From the NCBI RefSeq assembly GCF_002115755.1, contig NZ_JFKA01000008.1, forward strand, positions 1-64,000: DNA of 64,000 nt, read 5' to 3'. Each line of letters begins with the position of its first letter. The first letter of the stretch is position 1. Below the pieces are notes generated by a model. That model was not told the origin of the DNA, did not search any database, and worked only from the letters and a program-made list of their open reading frames with translations. A program made the translations under genes and the position numbers. Positions 1-8,852 of this stretch are shown one piece after another. The stretch is from Thalassospira mesophila (GTDB lineage: Bacteria > Pseudomonadota > Alphaproteobacteria > Rhodospirillales > Thalassospiraceae).

Positions 1-2349
1 CATTACAGCCAGCCCGGTGGGGAAACCGATACCTTCAAGGCGGTACGGATTGATACATTGCCCGCCAGTGGCACGCTGACCCTGAACGGGACGGTGGTTA
101 CCGCCGGTCAGGTGGTTGCGCTTGGCGACATCACCGATGGCAAGCTGGTTTATACCCCGGCGGAGAATGTGAATGGCGATAATACCGCCAGCTTTACTTT
201 CTCGGTTCAGGATAGCCGTGACGGGTTTGATACGACGCCGAACAAGATCACCGTTAATGTGACACCGGTGAATGATGCACCGGTTTTGTCAGGGACCGGT
301 GAGACACCGGCAATGGTAATCAATGATGACGGATCTGGCACCACCGGAACGGCAGCCCTTGCCAGTGGTGTGAGCGTTTCGGACGTCGATATTACCAGCG
401 ATGGGGATGTCAGCAGCTATGGTGGCGGATCGATCACGGTCAGCTTTACCGATGGCTACCAGGCCGGTGACCGCTTGAGCATTAATGGCGGCACGCTTGC
501 CGGCATGACAGGGGTAACTGGCGGCAACGGATCGTCGCTGGTGATTGCGCTGGCAGATGATGCGACGTCGTCCCAGGTGAAGGCAATTATCGAAGCTATT
601 CGCTATGGCAGCGTTGATGCAGATCCGACGGCGGGCAAAACCGACTCTACCCGGGCTTATTCGATTGTTTTGAATGATGGTGACAATAACGCCGATGGCG
701 GAACAATTGATGGCACGAATGATGCCGGTGGACCTGCCAGCCTGAATTCCGCGGCATTGACCGGCACCATTTCCTTTCGCTATCCGCCAACCGCGACTGA
801 CGATACGGTCACGGTGTCCAAGCAAACCACGACCGGCACAGGCAATGTCAAAACCAATGACAATGACCCGGAACATACTGCAGATCCGACCCACGAAGAT
901 GATTTCAGCCTGTCACAGGTGAACGGCGATAGCGGTAATGTCGGCAAGACCCTTACCGGGACCTATGGCACGATCACTATTAATGCCGATGGCAGCTATA
1001 GCTATCAGCTTGATACGACCAATTCTGCTGTGGTTCAGCAATTGCCCGGTGATGCTGATCTGACGGAAAGCTTCACCTATCAGATTACCGATAATGATGG
1101 TCAGACGGATAGTGCCACAGTTCATATCAAGATTGTGGGCGATAACCTTCCGCCAGAAGCCACGGATAACAGCAATGCTGTCAAGGTCGGGACCACTGAA
1201 ACGGCAACTGGCAATGTGATTACGGACAATAATGGCAACGGTGTTGACAGGAATGCCGAAAATACCAGCCAAACCCTGTCGGTAGTGGGCATTAACGGAG
1301 CGACCGGTAATATCGGGACATCCATTGCCGGTACCTATGGCACGATCCGCGTGAATGCGGATGGCACTTATAGCTACGTTTTGAATACGTCGAACAGTGC
1401 GGTCCGGAACCTGCCGGTTGGGCAGACCCTGATCGAGACCTTTACCTATACATTGTCCGATGGCATCGACACCGATGTTGCGACGGTAAAAATTACGATC
1501 AACGGGCCAAATGCATCGCATCCGCCAACCCCGCCGTCACCGCCCCTTCCGACCCCGACAGATCCGGGGCCGGGTGAGACACCGGGAACCCCCGATCCGG
1601 GGCCGGGGGGGTATCCGGGGCCGTCAAACGACAGCTATACCCAGATTGTGAACACGTTTGGGTCTGGCGTTGATTTCCATTCGCCTTTGACCAATCCGGT
1701 ACGCCTGACGCTGGAGTTGCAGGACCGCGTGGCAACGGCCACAGGTATTCAGCTGTTCCCGTTACCGGCAACCGCGTTCCAGCATACAGATCCGACGGAA
1801 ACACTCGATATTGACGCGTCTCAGCCGGACGGTTCACCGCTGCCTTCATTTGTGAATTTTAATTCGCAAAACATGGTGTTTATCGTTGATGGCGATGCTG
1901 CACGGCTGGCCGGGGTGAAAAGCCTGGATATTCGTGTGTCAGGCCGTGACACCCACGGTAATGAAGCAACAACAACCTTCACCATTTTGTTTTCGGATCG
2001 CAATGCAGCCGCACCTGACGAGGGTGGCGGTGATGGTGAGGGTGACGGTGACGGGAAAAACCAGAATGGTGACGGCGAAAAGGACGGGGCACCGGCCAGA
2101 ACCGATGGAGCCGGAGGAAAGGGCGACGGCAAGGATAATAGTAATGACCAGGGCGAAGGTGCAGCACAAAGCGATGGTCGTGCCGCGGGCCCGACAGATG
2201 CGCGTGACGAGCAGGCTGGTCTTGCAGCGAAAGAAGGCATGTTAAGCCGCATTGCCGTAAATGCGCAGGCCATGAATTACGGACGACACGCCATTCTGGC
2301 GGAACGTGAAGCCTTGCTGGCAGATTTTGCAGCCCTGTTCAGAGGATAG
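1..2349 (+). CDS. Giant repeat-rich surface/exported protein, C-terminal part (5' end outside window)
   Basis: The reading frame is open from the first base, so this is the C-terminal ~782 residues of a larger protein. Segments in order: the end of a cadherin-like/VCBS-type beta domain (to about 285), a second beta domain rich in Asp, Gly and Thr (about 300-780), two clear VCBS-type repeats sharing a GTYGTI..NADGSYSY core (about 790-1137 and 1141-1500), a Pro-rich linker (1519-1625), a further cadherin-like domain (about 1630-1995), a very acidic Gly/Asp-rich stretch (2008-2190), and a short C-terminal helix rich in Ala, Leu, Arg and Glu. Such proteins are usually adhesins or biofilm matrix proteins. 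No RTX nonapeptide array (GGxGxDxUx) is seen near the C-terminus, which is unusual for a type I substrate. The next four genes look like its export machinery. The function as adhesin is inferred from architecture. Confidence 0.85.
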   Translation, partial: HYSQPGGETDTFKAVRIDTLPASGTLTLNGTVVTAGQVVALGDITDGKLVYTPAENVNGDNTASFTFSVQDSRDGFDTTPNKITVNVTPVNDAPVLSGTGETPAMVINDDGSGTTGTAALASGVSVSDVDITSDGDVSSYGGGSITVSFTDGYQAGDRLSINGGTLAGMTGVTGGNGSSLVIALADDATSSQVKAIIEAIRYGSVDADPTAGKTDSTRAYSIVLNDGDNNADGGTIDGTNDAGGPASLNSAALTGTISFRYPPTATDDTVTVSKQTTTGTGNVKTNDNDPEHTADPTHEDDFSLSQVNGDSGNVGKTLTGTYGTITINADGSYSYQLDTTNSAVVQQLPGDADLTESFTYQITDNDGQTDSATVHIKIVGDNLPPEATDNSNAVKVGTTETATGNVITDNNGNGVDRNAENTSQTLSVVGINGATGNIGTSIAGTYGTIRVNADGTYSYVLNTSNSAVRNLPVGQTLIETFTYTLSDGIDTDVATVKITINGPNASHPPTPPSPPLPTPTDPGPGETPGTPDPGPGGYPGPSNDSYTQIVNTFGSGVDFHSPLTNPVRLTLELQDRVATATGIQLFPLPATAFQHTDPTETLDIDASQPDGSPLPSFVNFNSQNMVFIVDGDAARLAGVKSLDIRVSGRDTHGNEATTTFTILFSDRNAAAPDEGGGDGEGDGDGKNQNGDGEKDGAPARTDGAGGKGDGKDNSNDQGEGAAQSDGRAAGPTDARDEQAGLAAKEGMLSRIAVNAQAMNYGRHAILAEREALLADFAALFRG

Positions 2350-2380
2350 GCCGGGGCACAGAAAGAGAAGATTTTGTCCA

Positions 2381-2400
2381 GAAGCCGTGCGGCGGCTTTT
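2381..2400 (+). terminator. Possible weak intrinsic terminator after the giant protein gene
   Basis: A 6-bp stem (AAGCCG/CGGCTT) with a 5-nt loop ends in TTTT, 33 bases after the stop codon. It is short and could be partial, allowing some read-through into the export genes. A TTGACA hexamer at about 2459 could be the -35 of a separate promoter, but no good -10 follows. Confidence 0.35.
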
Positions 2401-2540
2401 GGCGGGGCGAGAGTGGAAAACCAGGGGCCGTAAATGGCGACCTTAGAAGGGGGATCTTTTGACACAGGTGGTATTGGCCACTTCCGGATGGCTGATGGGT
2501 GTGTTGGAAGGCGAGCTTCTTTTAAGGGGGAAAGAAGTAA

Positions 2541-4115
2541 ATGGTTACGGGTATGAGAATTACAAAAAAGACAATGGGCGTAAAATTTGCCAATAACACC
2601 TTGCCGGTTCTGGCAGCAATTCTGTTTCTGAGTGGCTGTGCTGTGAATATGGAGCCGATCGGCGATGCTGATCTGGCCGCAGCGGCAAAAAATGATATGG
2701 CTTTAATCAAGTCATCTGTGCCGCCGGTCATGGGTCCGCTGACTTTGTCTGAAGCGATTGCCCGTGCGCTGAAATACAATTTGGCTAACCGGGTCAAAAT
2801 TATGGAATCCGCGCTGGCGACAAAAAACTTCGATTTGGCCAAGCTCGACATGATGCCGCTTTTTAAGGCTGATGGTGGTTATAGCGCACGCACCAGCAAA
2901 AATGCGACCAACAGCCGTGACTATAGAACCGATATTGAATCAAATTCCTATTCCTATTCCGATGATCCACAGCATTGGGATGGCAATCTGCGGTTCAGCT
3001 TTAATGTTCTGGATTTTGGCGTCAGCTATTTGCAGGCAAAGCAGGAAGCTGACCGGGCCGTGATTGCCATGCATGCGCGCACCAAATCGATGGCGCGGCT
3101 GATTCAGGAAGTGCGAACATCGTTCTGGCGGGTGGTTTTGCTTGAGCGTGTATCTCCGGCGGTTGATGAATTGCTGGCGCGGGCTGACCAGTCGATGAGC
3201 GATCTGGAAACGGCCCGTACCGAGGGCTTGCGTCCCCCCCTGGCTGTTCTGGAAGACAAGCGTGCTTTGATTGAAATCATTCAACAGCTTGAAACTATGC
3301 AACAATCCATCGGTGCTGCCCGCATTGATCTGGCGTCATTGATCAATGCGCCATCAGAAGAAAAATTGCAGTTAAAAGTATCCAGCGATTTTCCGCCATT
3401 GCCGCAAACTCAGCCCGATTTCGACCAGCTGGAGCTGTATGCGCTCGTTCATTCGTCCGACTATACCGACGAAATTTATAATCTGCGGATTGCCAGGAAT
3501 GAATCGCGCAAGGCTATTGCCCGGTTGTTCCCCTCGCTTGAAGGGTTTGGGTCGTTCAATGCCGACACCAACCATTTCCTTGCCAACCGGTCCTGGTACG
3601 AAGCCGGTGCGCGTGTGTCGTGGAACCTGTTTAACCTGTTGCGGGTTGGTGATATTAACGAAACCAACGATGCCCGTCGCAACATGACAGTGGCGCGGCG
3701 GATGGCGGCAAATATGGCGGTAATCACCACGGTACACGTATCGTGGCAGGAATATGTTAATGCCAATGCTCGCCTTAGCCAGGCCAAAAAAATTGATGAA
3801 ATTGACAAGGAAATTTCACATCTGACAGATGAGTCGGTGGCAACGGATGCGGCCACGGGCATGGAACGGGTCAGAAGTGAAATCCGGGCGTTGCGCTCGG
3901 CGGTTGCCCGTGTGCTGGCCTATTCCGATGCACAGGATGCCTATGGTCGTTTCCTGTTCAGTCTGGGGTTGGTACCTGATGTGACATCGTCTTTGAATGC
4001 GCCTGAAGATGTCCTTGCGGCGGTAATCAAGAAATCGCTTGATAAATGGGAAGGGGGCGATTTGCCGGTGATTGAAAATATCGGCACCGTTCCTGATTTC
4101 ATCGATGAGAAATAA
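2541..4115 (+). CDS. TolC-family outer membrane efflux lipoprotein
   Basis: This 524-residue protein is a trimeric outer membrane channel of the TolC/OEP type. It begins with a lipoprotein signal (hydrophobic core, then LSGC lipobox at about residue 33). Two OEP-like halves follow, rich in long heptad-like helices (for example residues 200-260 and 370-450). It is longer than many OEP proteins because of the N-terminal extension and an acidic C-terminal tail. The ATG follows a purine-rich ribosome site (AAGGGGGAAAGAAG). It sits 190 bases after the giant surface protein and 8 bases before an HlyD-type adaptor, so it probably forms the outer membrane exit of that export system. The specific substrate is inferred from context. 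Confidence 0.85.
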   Translation: MVTGMRITKKTMGVKFANNTLPVLAAILFLSGCAVNMEPIGDADLAAAAKNDMALIKSSVPPVMGPLTLSEAIARALKYNLANRVKIMESALATKNFDLAKLDMMPLFKADGGYSARTSKNATNSRDYRTDIESNSYSYSDDPQHWDGNLRFSFNVLDFGVSYLQAKQEADRAVIAMHARTKSMARLIQEVRTSFWRVVLLERVSPAVDELLARADQSMSDLETARTEGLRPPLAVLEDKRALIEIIQQLETMQQSIGAARIDLASLINAPSEEKLQLKVSSDFPPLPQTQPDFDQLELYALVHSSDYTDEIYNLRIARNESRKAIARLFPSLEGFGSFNADTNHFLANRSWYEAGARVSWNLFNLLRVGDINETNDARRNMTVARRMAANMAVITTVHVSWQEYVNANARLSQAKKIDEIDKEISHLTDESVATDAATGMERVRSEIRALRSAVARVLAYSDAQDAYGRFLFSLGLVPDVTSSLNAPEDVLAAVIKKSLDKWEGGDLPVIENIGTVPDFIDEK

Positions 4116-4123
4116 CATGTTGA

Positions 4124-5047
4124 ATGTCCGGCCTTGCTGTAGAAGCCTCGCAAGGATCGGCCAGGATTTGTAAAGTGATTAGTGTGAAGACGGGAATTTT
4201 CGGCGTGATTCTGGCAGCATCGATGGTGTTGTCGCAACCGGTATGGTCGCAAGGGGCAGGAAATGGCAACATGGATCTGCCGTCCATGATGCATGTGCTC
4301 ATGCCTGATTCGGCTGGGAATTTCCCTGATACATCCCGGGACGGTTTTCAGGCGTCGGTTCGGGCCAAGATCCGGCCCGTGCAACATGCGGTTTTGTCTG
4401 CGCCATTGTCTGCGACGCTGATGACGCTGGGGGCGCGGGAAGGCAGCCGGGTTAAAAAGGGTGACAAGCTGATGAAATTTGACTGCACCCCGCTGGAGGC
4501 GCAGTTGATTGTATCGCAAACACGCAAAAAAGCCGCTTTGACCAAACTTGATGTCAATGAACGGCTGGAAAAGATCCACAATGTCAGCAAGCTGGAGCTG
4601 TCGTTAAGCCGGTCTGAAGTTGAACTGACAGAAGCCGACATCAAGGGCATTCGTGCGCAATTGGCACAATGTTCGGTTGATGCGCCATTTTCCGGCGTGG
4701 TCACCCAGCAACTGGTACAGGCACGGGAATTTGTTCGTGCGGGTGACCCTGTGATGCGGCTGGTCAATATCGATGACCTGGAAATCGAAATGGTGGTGCC
4801 TTCCAGCCTGCTGATACGGCTGCATAAGGGGGATCATTTTGATCTGCATGTTGATGAACTGAACCGTAACATTGCATCGACCATAAAATATGTGGTGCGC
4901 GAAGTGGACCCGGTAAGCCAGACGGTGCGCGTGATTGGCACGCCGGTTAAACCCGATGAAGATTTGCTGCCAGGCATGAGCGGTAATGTCAGTTTTGATT
5001 TTGATCAGCAACCGCCTGTCCCAGCCATGCCGGTTACCCCGGAATGA
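4124..5047 (+). CDS. HlyD/RND-type periplasmic adaptor protein
   Basis: Membrane fusion protein of 307 residues that would link an inner membrane component to the TolC-like channel. A lipoyl/barrel-sandwich half motif (LSAPLSATLMTLGAREGSRV) is followed by a coiled-coil hairpin (about residues 125-185), the second lipoyl half (CSVDAPFSGVV) and a beta-barrel region with the LLPGMSGNV motif typical of RND adaptors. In-frame GTG codons at 4175 and 4184 give a start that leads directly into a signal peptide (MKTGIFGVILAASMVLS), so one of these may be the true start; ATG 4124 is the conservative choice. Its stop overlaps the next start by 4 bases (ATGA), which indicates translational coupling. No RND pump gene is adjacent. 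Confidence 0.85.
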   Translation: MSGLAVEASQGSARICKVISVKTGIFGVILAASMVLSQPVWSQGAGNGNMDLPSMMHVLMPDSAGNFPDTSRDGFQASVRAKIRPVQHAVLSAPLSATLMTLGAREGSRVKKGDKLMKFDCTPLEAQLIVSQTRKKAALTKLDVNERLEKIHNVSKLELSLSRSEVELTEADIKGIRAQLAQCSVDAPFSGVVTQQLVQAREFVRAGDPVMRLVNIDDLEIEMVVPSSLLIRLHKGDHFDLHVDELNRNIASTIKYVVREVDPVSQTVRVIGTPVKPDEDLLPGMSGNVSFDFDQQPPVPAMPVTPE

Positions 5048-6387
5048 CACTACAGGATAATGCTGCGGGCGCGCGCGGGCTTGCCAATCTTTTATTGTTG
5101 CAAGATCGCATCCGTGATGCCGATAGCCGGGCCGCACTGGGGGCCATAGTGGTTAATGATAGCCGGATCATTGTGCCCTATGACATTGCGGTATGCTGGC
5201 AGGGGGAGCGTGGGCGCGGTGATATTCTGGCGGTATCGAACTTGCCGGAACCTGAACGGCAATCGGCCTTCACATTGTGGAGCAAAAAGCTGTGTGCATA
5301 TCTGTCGCGCGCGCGCCATGCCATGCCAGCCCGCATCACGGTTGAGGATATCGATAAAAGTCTTCAGGTCGATTGGCCGCATTATCTGCCCGCCCATTCA
5401 TTATGGTTGCCATTAATGGCACCGGGTGGGCACGAACTTGGCGGGATGTTGTTGTCGCGGCCCAAACCGTGGCAGGATGAAGAATTGCGCGTGCTGGAAC
5501 GTTTGGCAAAAAGCATGGCTTTTTCGCTGGAATTTTTGATGCGTCGTCGCCGCAAGCGCAATCTGTTTCGCAGCCGTAAACGTTTTTTGCTTGCGGGTGT
5601 GGCAATAGCCGCAATTGCGGCAGCCATGTTTATCAAGGTGCCTCTGACGGTTCTGGTCCCGGCCGAGGTCGTGCCGCTGAACCCCTATATTGTGCGCGCA
5701 CCGTTGCGCGGTGTTGTCGAAACAATGGATGTTGATGCCAACCAGATGGTCACGGCAGGTGACAGTCTGGTGCATATGGATGCGACCCAGCTTAAGACGG
5801 ATCTTGCAGTGGCACGCCAGGAATATGAAATCGCCATTGCCGAATATCGCCGCAGCCAGCAAGCCGCCAGTTCGGACCGTGAATCATCAAGTCAGATGCA
5901 GGTTTTGCTGTCACGCGTGCATCAGAAAAATGCCGAGCTGGAATATATCACCGGCCAGTTGGAGCGCGCGGACATCAAGGCCCCGCGAGATGGCATTGTA
6001 ATTTTGCCCGGGCGGACCGAAATGGCCGGGTTGCCTGTGTCGCAAGGCGAACGCCTGATGGTGCTGGCAGACCCGAAATCGGTGGAAATGGAGCTGTGGT
6101 TACCGGTCAAAGACCGGATCCCGCTGCATGATGCCAACCGGGTGGTTCTGTTTTTGAATGTCGAACCCGACCATCCCTATGAGGCGACGATGCGGCTGAT
6201 TGATTTTCAGGCCAAAAACTCGCCGGCGGGGGTTTTGTCGTTTCGGGCGCGATCAGGGTTTGTGGGCAAGGAACGCCCGCGTGTGGGATTGCGCGGTGTT
6301 GCCAAGATATATGGTGACGACGTGCCGCTCTATGTCATGCTGTTTCGCCGTCCCTGGTCGGCGATCCGGCCCTGGCTGGAACTGTAG
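5044..6387 (+). CDS. Inner-membrane HlyD-family adaptor with N-terminal cytoplasmic GAF-like domain
   Basis: This 447-residue protein has an unusual layout. Residues 1-165 form a soluble domain resembling a GAF fold (pattern LLLLQDRIRDADSRAALGAI ... LWLPLMAPGGHELGGML ... DEELRVLERLAKSMAFSLEF). A basic stop-transfer patch (RRRRKRNLFRSRKR, 167-180) and one membrane span (181-203) follow. The periplasmic part has the split lipoyl motif (VRAPLRGVVETMDVDANQMV and ADIKAPRDGIV) around a short coiled coil. It overlaps the upstream adaptor gene by 4 bases and is 9 bases from the M50 fusion gene. The GAF-like head on the cytoplasmic side suggests a sensing or docking role in place of an ABC transporter contact. 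The GAF assignment is from pattern only. Confidence 0.8.
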   Translation: MTLQDNAAGARGLANLLLLQDRIRDADSRAALGAIVVNDSRIIVPYDIAVCWQGERGRGDILAVSNLPEPERQSAFTLWSKKLCAYLSRARHAMPARITVEDIDKSLQVDWPHYLPAHSLWLPLMAPGGHELGGMLLSRPKPWQDEELRVLERLAKSMAFSLEFLMRRRRKRNLFRSRKRFLLAGVAIAAIAAAMFIKVPLTVLVPAEVVPLNPYIVRAPLRGVVETMDVDANQMVTAGDSLVHMDATQLKTDLAVARQEYEIAIAEYRRSQQAASSDRESSSQMQVLLSRVHQKNAELEYITGQLERADIKAPRDGIVILPGRTEMAGLPVSQGERLMVLADPKSVEMELWLPVKDRIPLHDANRVVLFLNVEPDHPYEATMRLIDFQAKNSPAGVLSFRARSGFVGKERPRVGLRGVAKIYGDDVPLYVMLFRRPWSAIRPWLEL

Positions 6388-6396
6388 GGGCAAATT

Positions 6397-8517
6397 ATGG
6401 CCGCGCCTGCTGTGTCCTTTGGCCAACCTGGCCCCCAACAAGACCCTCCCCCGGTTTTGCGCCGCGACCTTGATATTGTTCCGGGCGAACCCGAACGGAA
6501 TGGGCGTCCGGTCTATATTCTGCATGATGCGGCTGCGGGGCGGCATTTTCAACTTGATCCGGTCACGGTAGATTTGTTGCCACTTATCGATGGTCGCCCG
6601 GCGGACAAAATTTCCCAACTGGCAGAAAAGTTTCTGGGCCATACCGTATCGGTTGAGGAAATAACCCGCTTGTTTGGCTTTTTACGTGCCCATAATCTGG
6701 TGCTGTGTGATGATGTGCAGCATGGCCGCCACAAAGCTCAGCTTAAAATGAAGCCGGGTTTTGCCGCCAAGCTGGTCAAATCCTATATTTCATTTCGTTT
6801 GCCACTGTTAACGCCTGACCTGTTTTTAAATCGCACCATTGGTTATGTCCGCTGGCTGGCATCCTCGCCAATGGTGTTTTTACATGTCTGTGCGGCCCTG
6901 GCAGGTATCTATCTGGTGTCGCGTCAGCCCGATGTGTTCTTGCATACCCTGCGCGGTTTTTTATCGTTTGAAGGCATTGTTGCCTATGGCCTTGCCGTTA
7001 CGGCGGTTAAATCCGTACACGAGCTTTCACACGCCTATACGGCCAAGGCGCACGGCCTGCGCGTGCCGGTGATTGGCGTGGCCTTTATCGTATTCTGGCC
7101 GGTTTTATATACCGACACCACCGATGCCTGGCGACTGCCCAGCCGACGTGACCGGCTGGAAATCGGGGCCGCCGGGGTGCTGTGCGAACTGGTGATTGCC
7201 GCCTGGTCGATGCTGTTGTGGAACCTGTTTCCCGACGGGCCGATCGGGTCGATCCTGTTTTTGTTTGGCACCAGCACCTGGGTGCTGAGTCTGTTTGTTA
7301 ATCTCAATCCGCTGATGCGCTATGACGGCTATTATCTGTTTTCCGATCTGGTGCGCGAACGAAACCTCGAATCGCGCGCTCATGCGGTATGCCGCTGGAA
7401 ATTGCGCGAAGTGGTTCTGGGGCTTGGCGCGGTTCCCCCCGAAAAACCAACCCTTTTGTTGATGGTGTTCGGGTTTTCCATCTGGGTATACCGCTTGCTG
7501 TTGTTTTTCGGGATCGCACTGGCGGTTTACCATCTGTTTTTCAAAACACTGGGGATCGCCCTGTTTCTGGTGGAGATCTATTTTTTCATCGCCCGCCCGA
7601 TCATAAAGGAAATCGTTGTGTGGTTTTCATTTGGCAAATTGCTGAAATTCAATTTTGCGCTGATGCGATCCCTTCTTGTGCTGGGCTTGTTTCTGGTCTG
7701 GCTTTTGGTCCCGTGGCAGGGGGAAGTCAGCGCGCCGGCGGTTTTAACCCTGACTTACAATACCGTTTACGCGCCAATGGCGGCGCGGGTGGAAAATGTA
7801 ACGGTAAAAACCGGGCAGATGGTGAAAAAAGGCGATGTTATTGCGCACCTGCAATCGCCCGAACTGGACGAACGGATCGAAGTCGCCGAACTGAAACGCG
7901 CCGAACTGGCATGGGAAAATGCCAGTATTGGCGTTGATGCCTTGCGCCAGAACCGGGCATTGGTGCTTGCCAGCCAGTTTGCCACCCAGGAACGGGTTTT
8001 GCGCGGCCAGCAGGCGCAACAACAGCGCCTGGTGCTGCGTGCGCCTGTGTCGGGCAAAGTCGTTGATATGAACGACACGATCAATCAGGGGGCCTGGATT
8101 GGCGCGGATGAACCGGTTTTATCGGTGGTCGAGGACGGCGCCGAAGTTATTGCCTATCTTGATGAGCTTTCCCTGCCCCGAATCGAACCGGGTGCCAGCG
8201 CGACCTTTTATTCCGAAGATGGCGTTATGCAGTCGATACAGGCAAGCGTTTCACGCATTGATGCCACCGGCGTGACTAATTTAACCGAACCTTATATGCG
8301 CTCACAAAATGGCGGGCCGATTGAAACCGTGGAACAGCCTGATAAAAGTTTTGTACCAGGGCGCGCGATTTATCGCGTGATCCTGAAAAACACCACCGGT
8401 GCCAGTGTGCCCAGTGCCGTGCGCGGCAAAGTGATTATTACCGCCCGCCCCGAAAGCCAGTTTAGCAAACTGTCGCGCCGGATGGTGTCGCTATTGCAGC
8501 GTGAAAGCCAGCTTTAG
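6397..8517 (+). CDS. PqqD/RRE-like + M50 site-2-protease-like membrane core + HlyD-type lipoyl domain fusion
   Basis: Protein of 706 residues combining three modules. Residues 35-105 look like a PqqD-type winged helix (RiPP recognition element): a YILHDAAAGRHFQLD strand region, DLLPLIDG, then two helices ending RAHNLVL. Residues 150-440 hold many membrane spans with HELSH at 208-212 (HExxH zinc motif) and NPLMRYDG at 304-311, the two motifs of M50/site-2 proteases. Residues 445-700 are periplasmic with a split lipoyl motif (VYAPMAARVENVTVKTGQMV; VLRAPVSGKVVDM). It is the last gene of a tightly spaced set with two adaptors and a TolC-like channel. Family members are annotated as putative peptide zinc metalloproteases. 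Whether it cleaves or only holds the substrate cannot be told from sequence. Confidence 0.82.
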   Translation: MAAPAVSFGQPGPQQDPPPVLRRDLDIVPGEPERNGRPVYILHDAAAGRHFQLDPVTVDLLPLIDGRPADKISQLAEKFLGHTVSVEEITRLFGFLRAHNLVLCDDVQHGRHKAQLKMKPGFAAKLVKSYISFRLPLLTPDLFLNRTIGYVRWLASSPMVFLHVCAALAGIYLVSRQPDVFLHTLRGFLSFEGIVAYGLAVTAVKSVHELSHAYTAKAHGLRVPVIGVAFIVFWPVLYTDTTDAWRLPSRRDRLEIGAAGVLCELVIAAWSMLLWNLFPDGPIGSILFLFGTSTWVLSLFVNLNPLMRYDGYYLFSDLVRERNLESRAHAVCRWKLREVVLGLGAVPPEKPTLLLMVFGFSIWVYRLLLFFGIALAVYHLFFKTLGIALFLVEIYFFIARPIIKEIVVWFSFGKLLKFNFALMRSLLVLGLFLVWLLVPWQGEVSAPAVLTLTYNTVYAPMAARVENVTVKTGQMVKKGDVIAHLQSPELDERIEVAELKRAELAWENASIGVDALRQNRALVLASQFATQERVLRGQQAQQQRLVLRAPVSGKVVDMNDTINQGAWIGADEPVLSVVEDGAEVIAYLDELSLPRIEPGASATFYSEDGVMQSIQASVSRIDATGVTNLTEPYMRSQNGGPIETVEQPDKSFVPGRAIYRVILKNTTGASVPSAVRGKVIITARPESQFSKLSRRMVSLLQRESQL

Positions 8518-8634
8518 GCCAGACAAGCGCAAGGTGGTTTAATCCCAAGACTGATTGCAGTGAGGATGTGGGAATAGTTTTGTGGGCGCGGCGAAGACCG
8601 TATGTGTGTTCGTTTTTCCAGACCCCGGATACAA

Positions 8635-8665
8635 CAAAACCCGTCGCTTTAGGCAACGGGTTTTG
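8635..8665 (-). terminator. Intrinsic terminator of tRNA-Ala
   Basis: A perfect 10-bp stem (CAAAACCCGT/ACGGGTTTTG) with an 11-nt loop lies 2 bases beyond the encoded CCA of the tRNA. Read on the minus strand the stem ends in GGGTTTTGTTG, a usual bacterial terminator shape. It may also stop transcription from the export operon on the plus strand. Confidence 0.75.
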
Positions 8666-8667
8666 AA

Positions 8668-8743
<76 letters not shown>

Positions 8744-8761
8744 ACAATCGTTCGGGATAGT

Positions 8762-8801
8762 CCGCGCTGCAATTTCCAAGTGTTTGTCCGTTGCAGCGCG
8801 G
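8762..8801. repeat. Inverted repeat between tRNA-Ala and TIGR02300 gene
   Basis: Perfect 11-bp arms (CCGCGCTGCAA / TTGCAGCGCGG) separated by 18 bases. There is no T-tract on either side, so it is not a classic terminator. It lies between two minus-strand genes, just upstream of the tRNA, where the tRNA promoter must be. Confidence 0.6.
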
Positions 8802-8852
8802 GGATATTTAGAAGGTTAGGTGACGGTTGGCAAGACCTAATTTCAAAAAAAA

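Noticed and set aside
289-1521. Two minus-strand frames of about 200 codons opposite the giant protein gene
   Set aside because: They mirror the repeat domains and have the same Ile/Arg/Asn bias as other antisense shadows.
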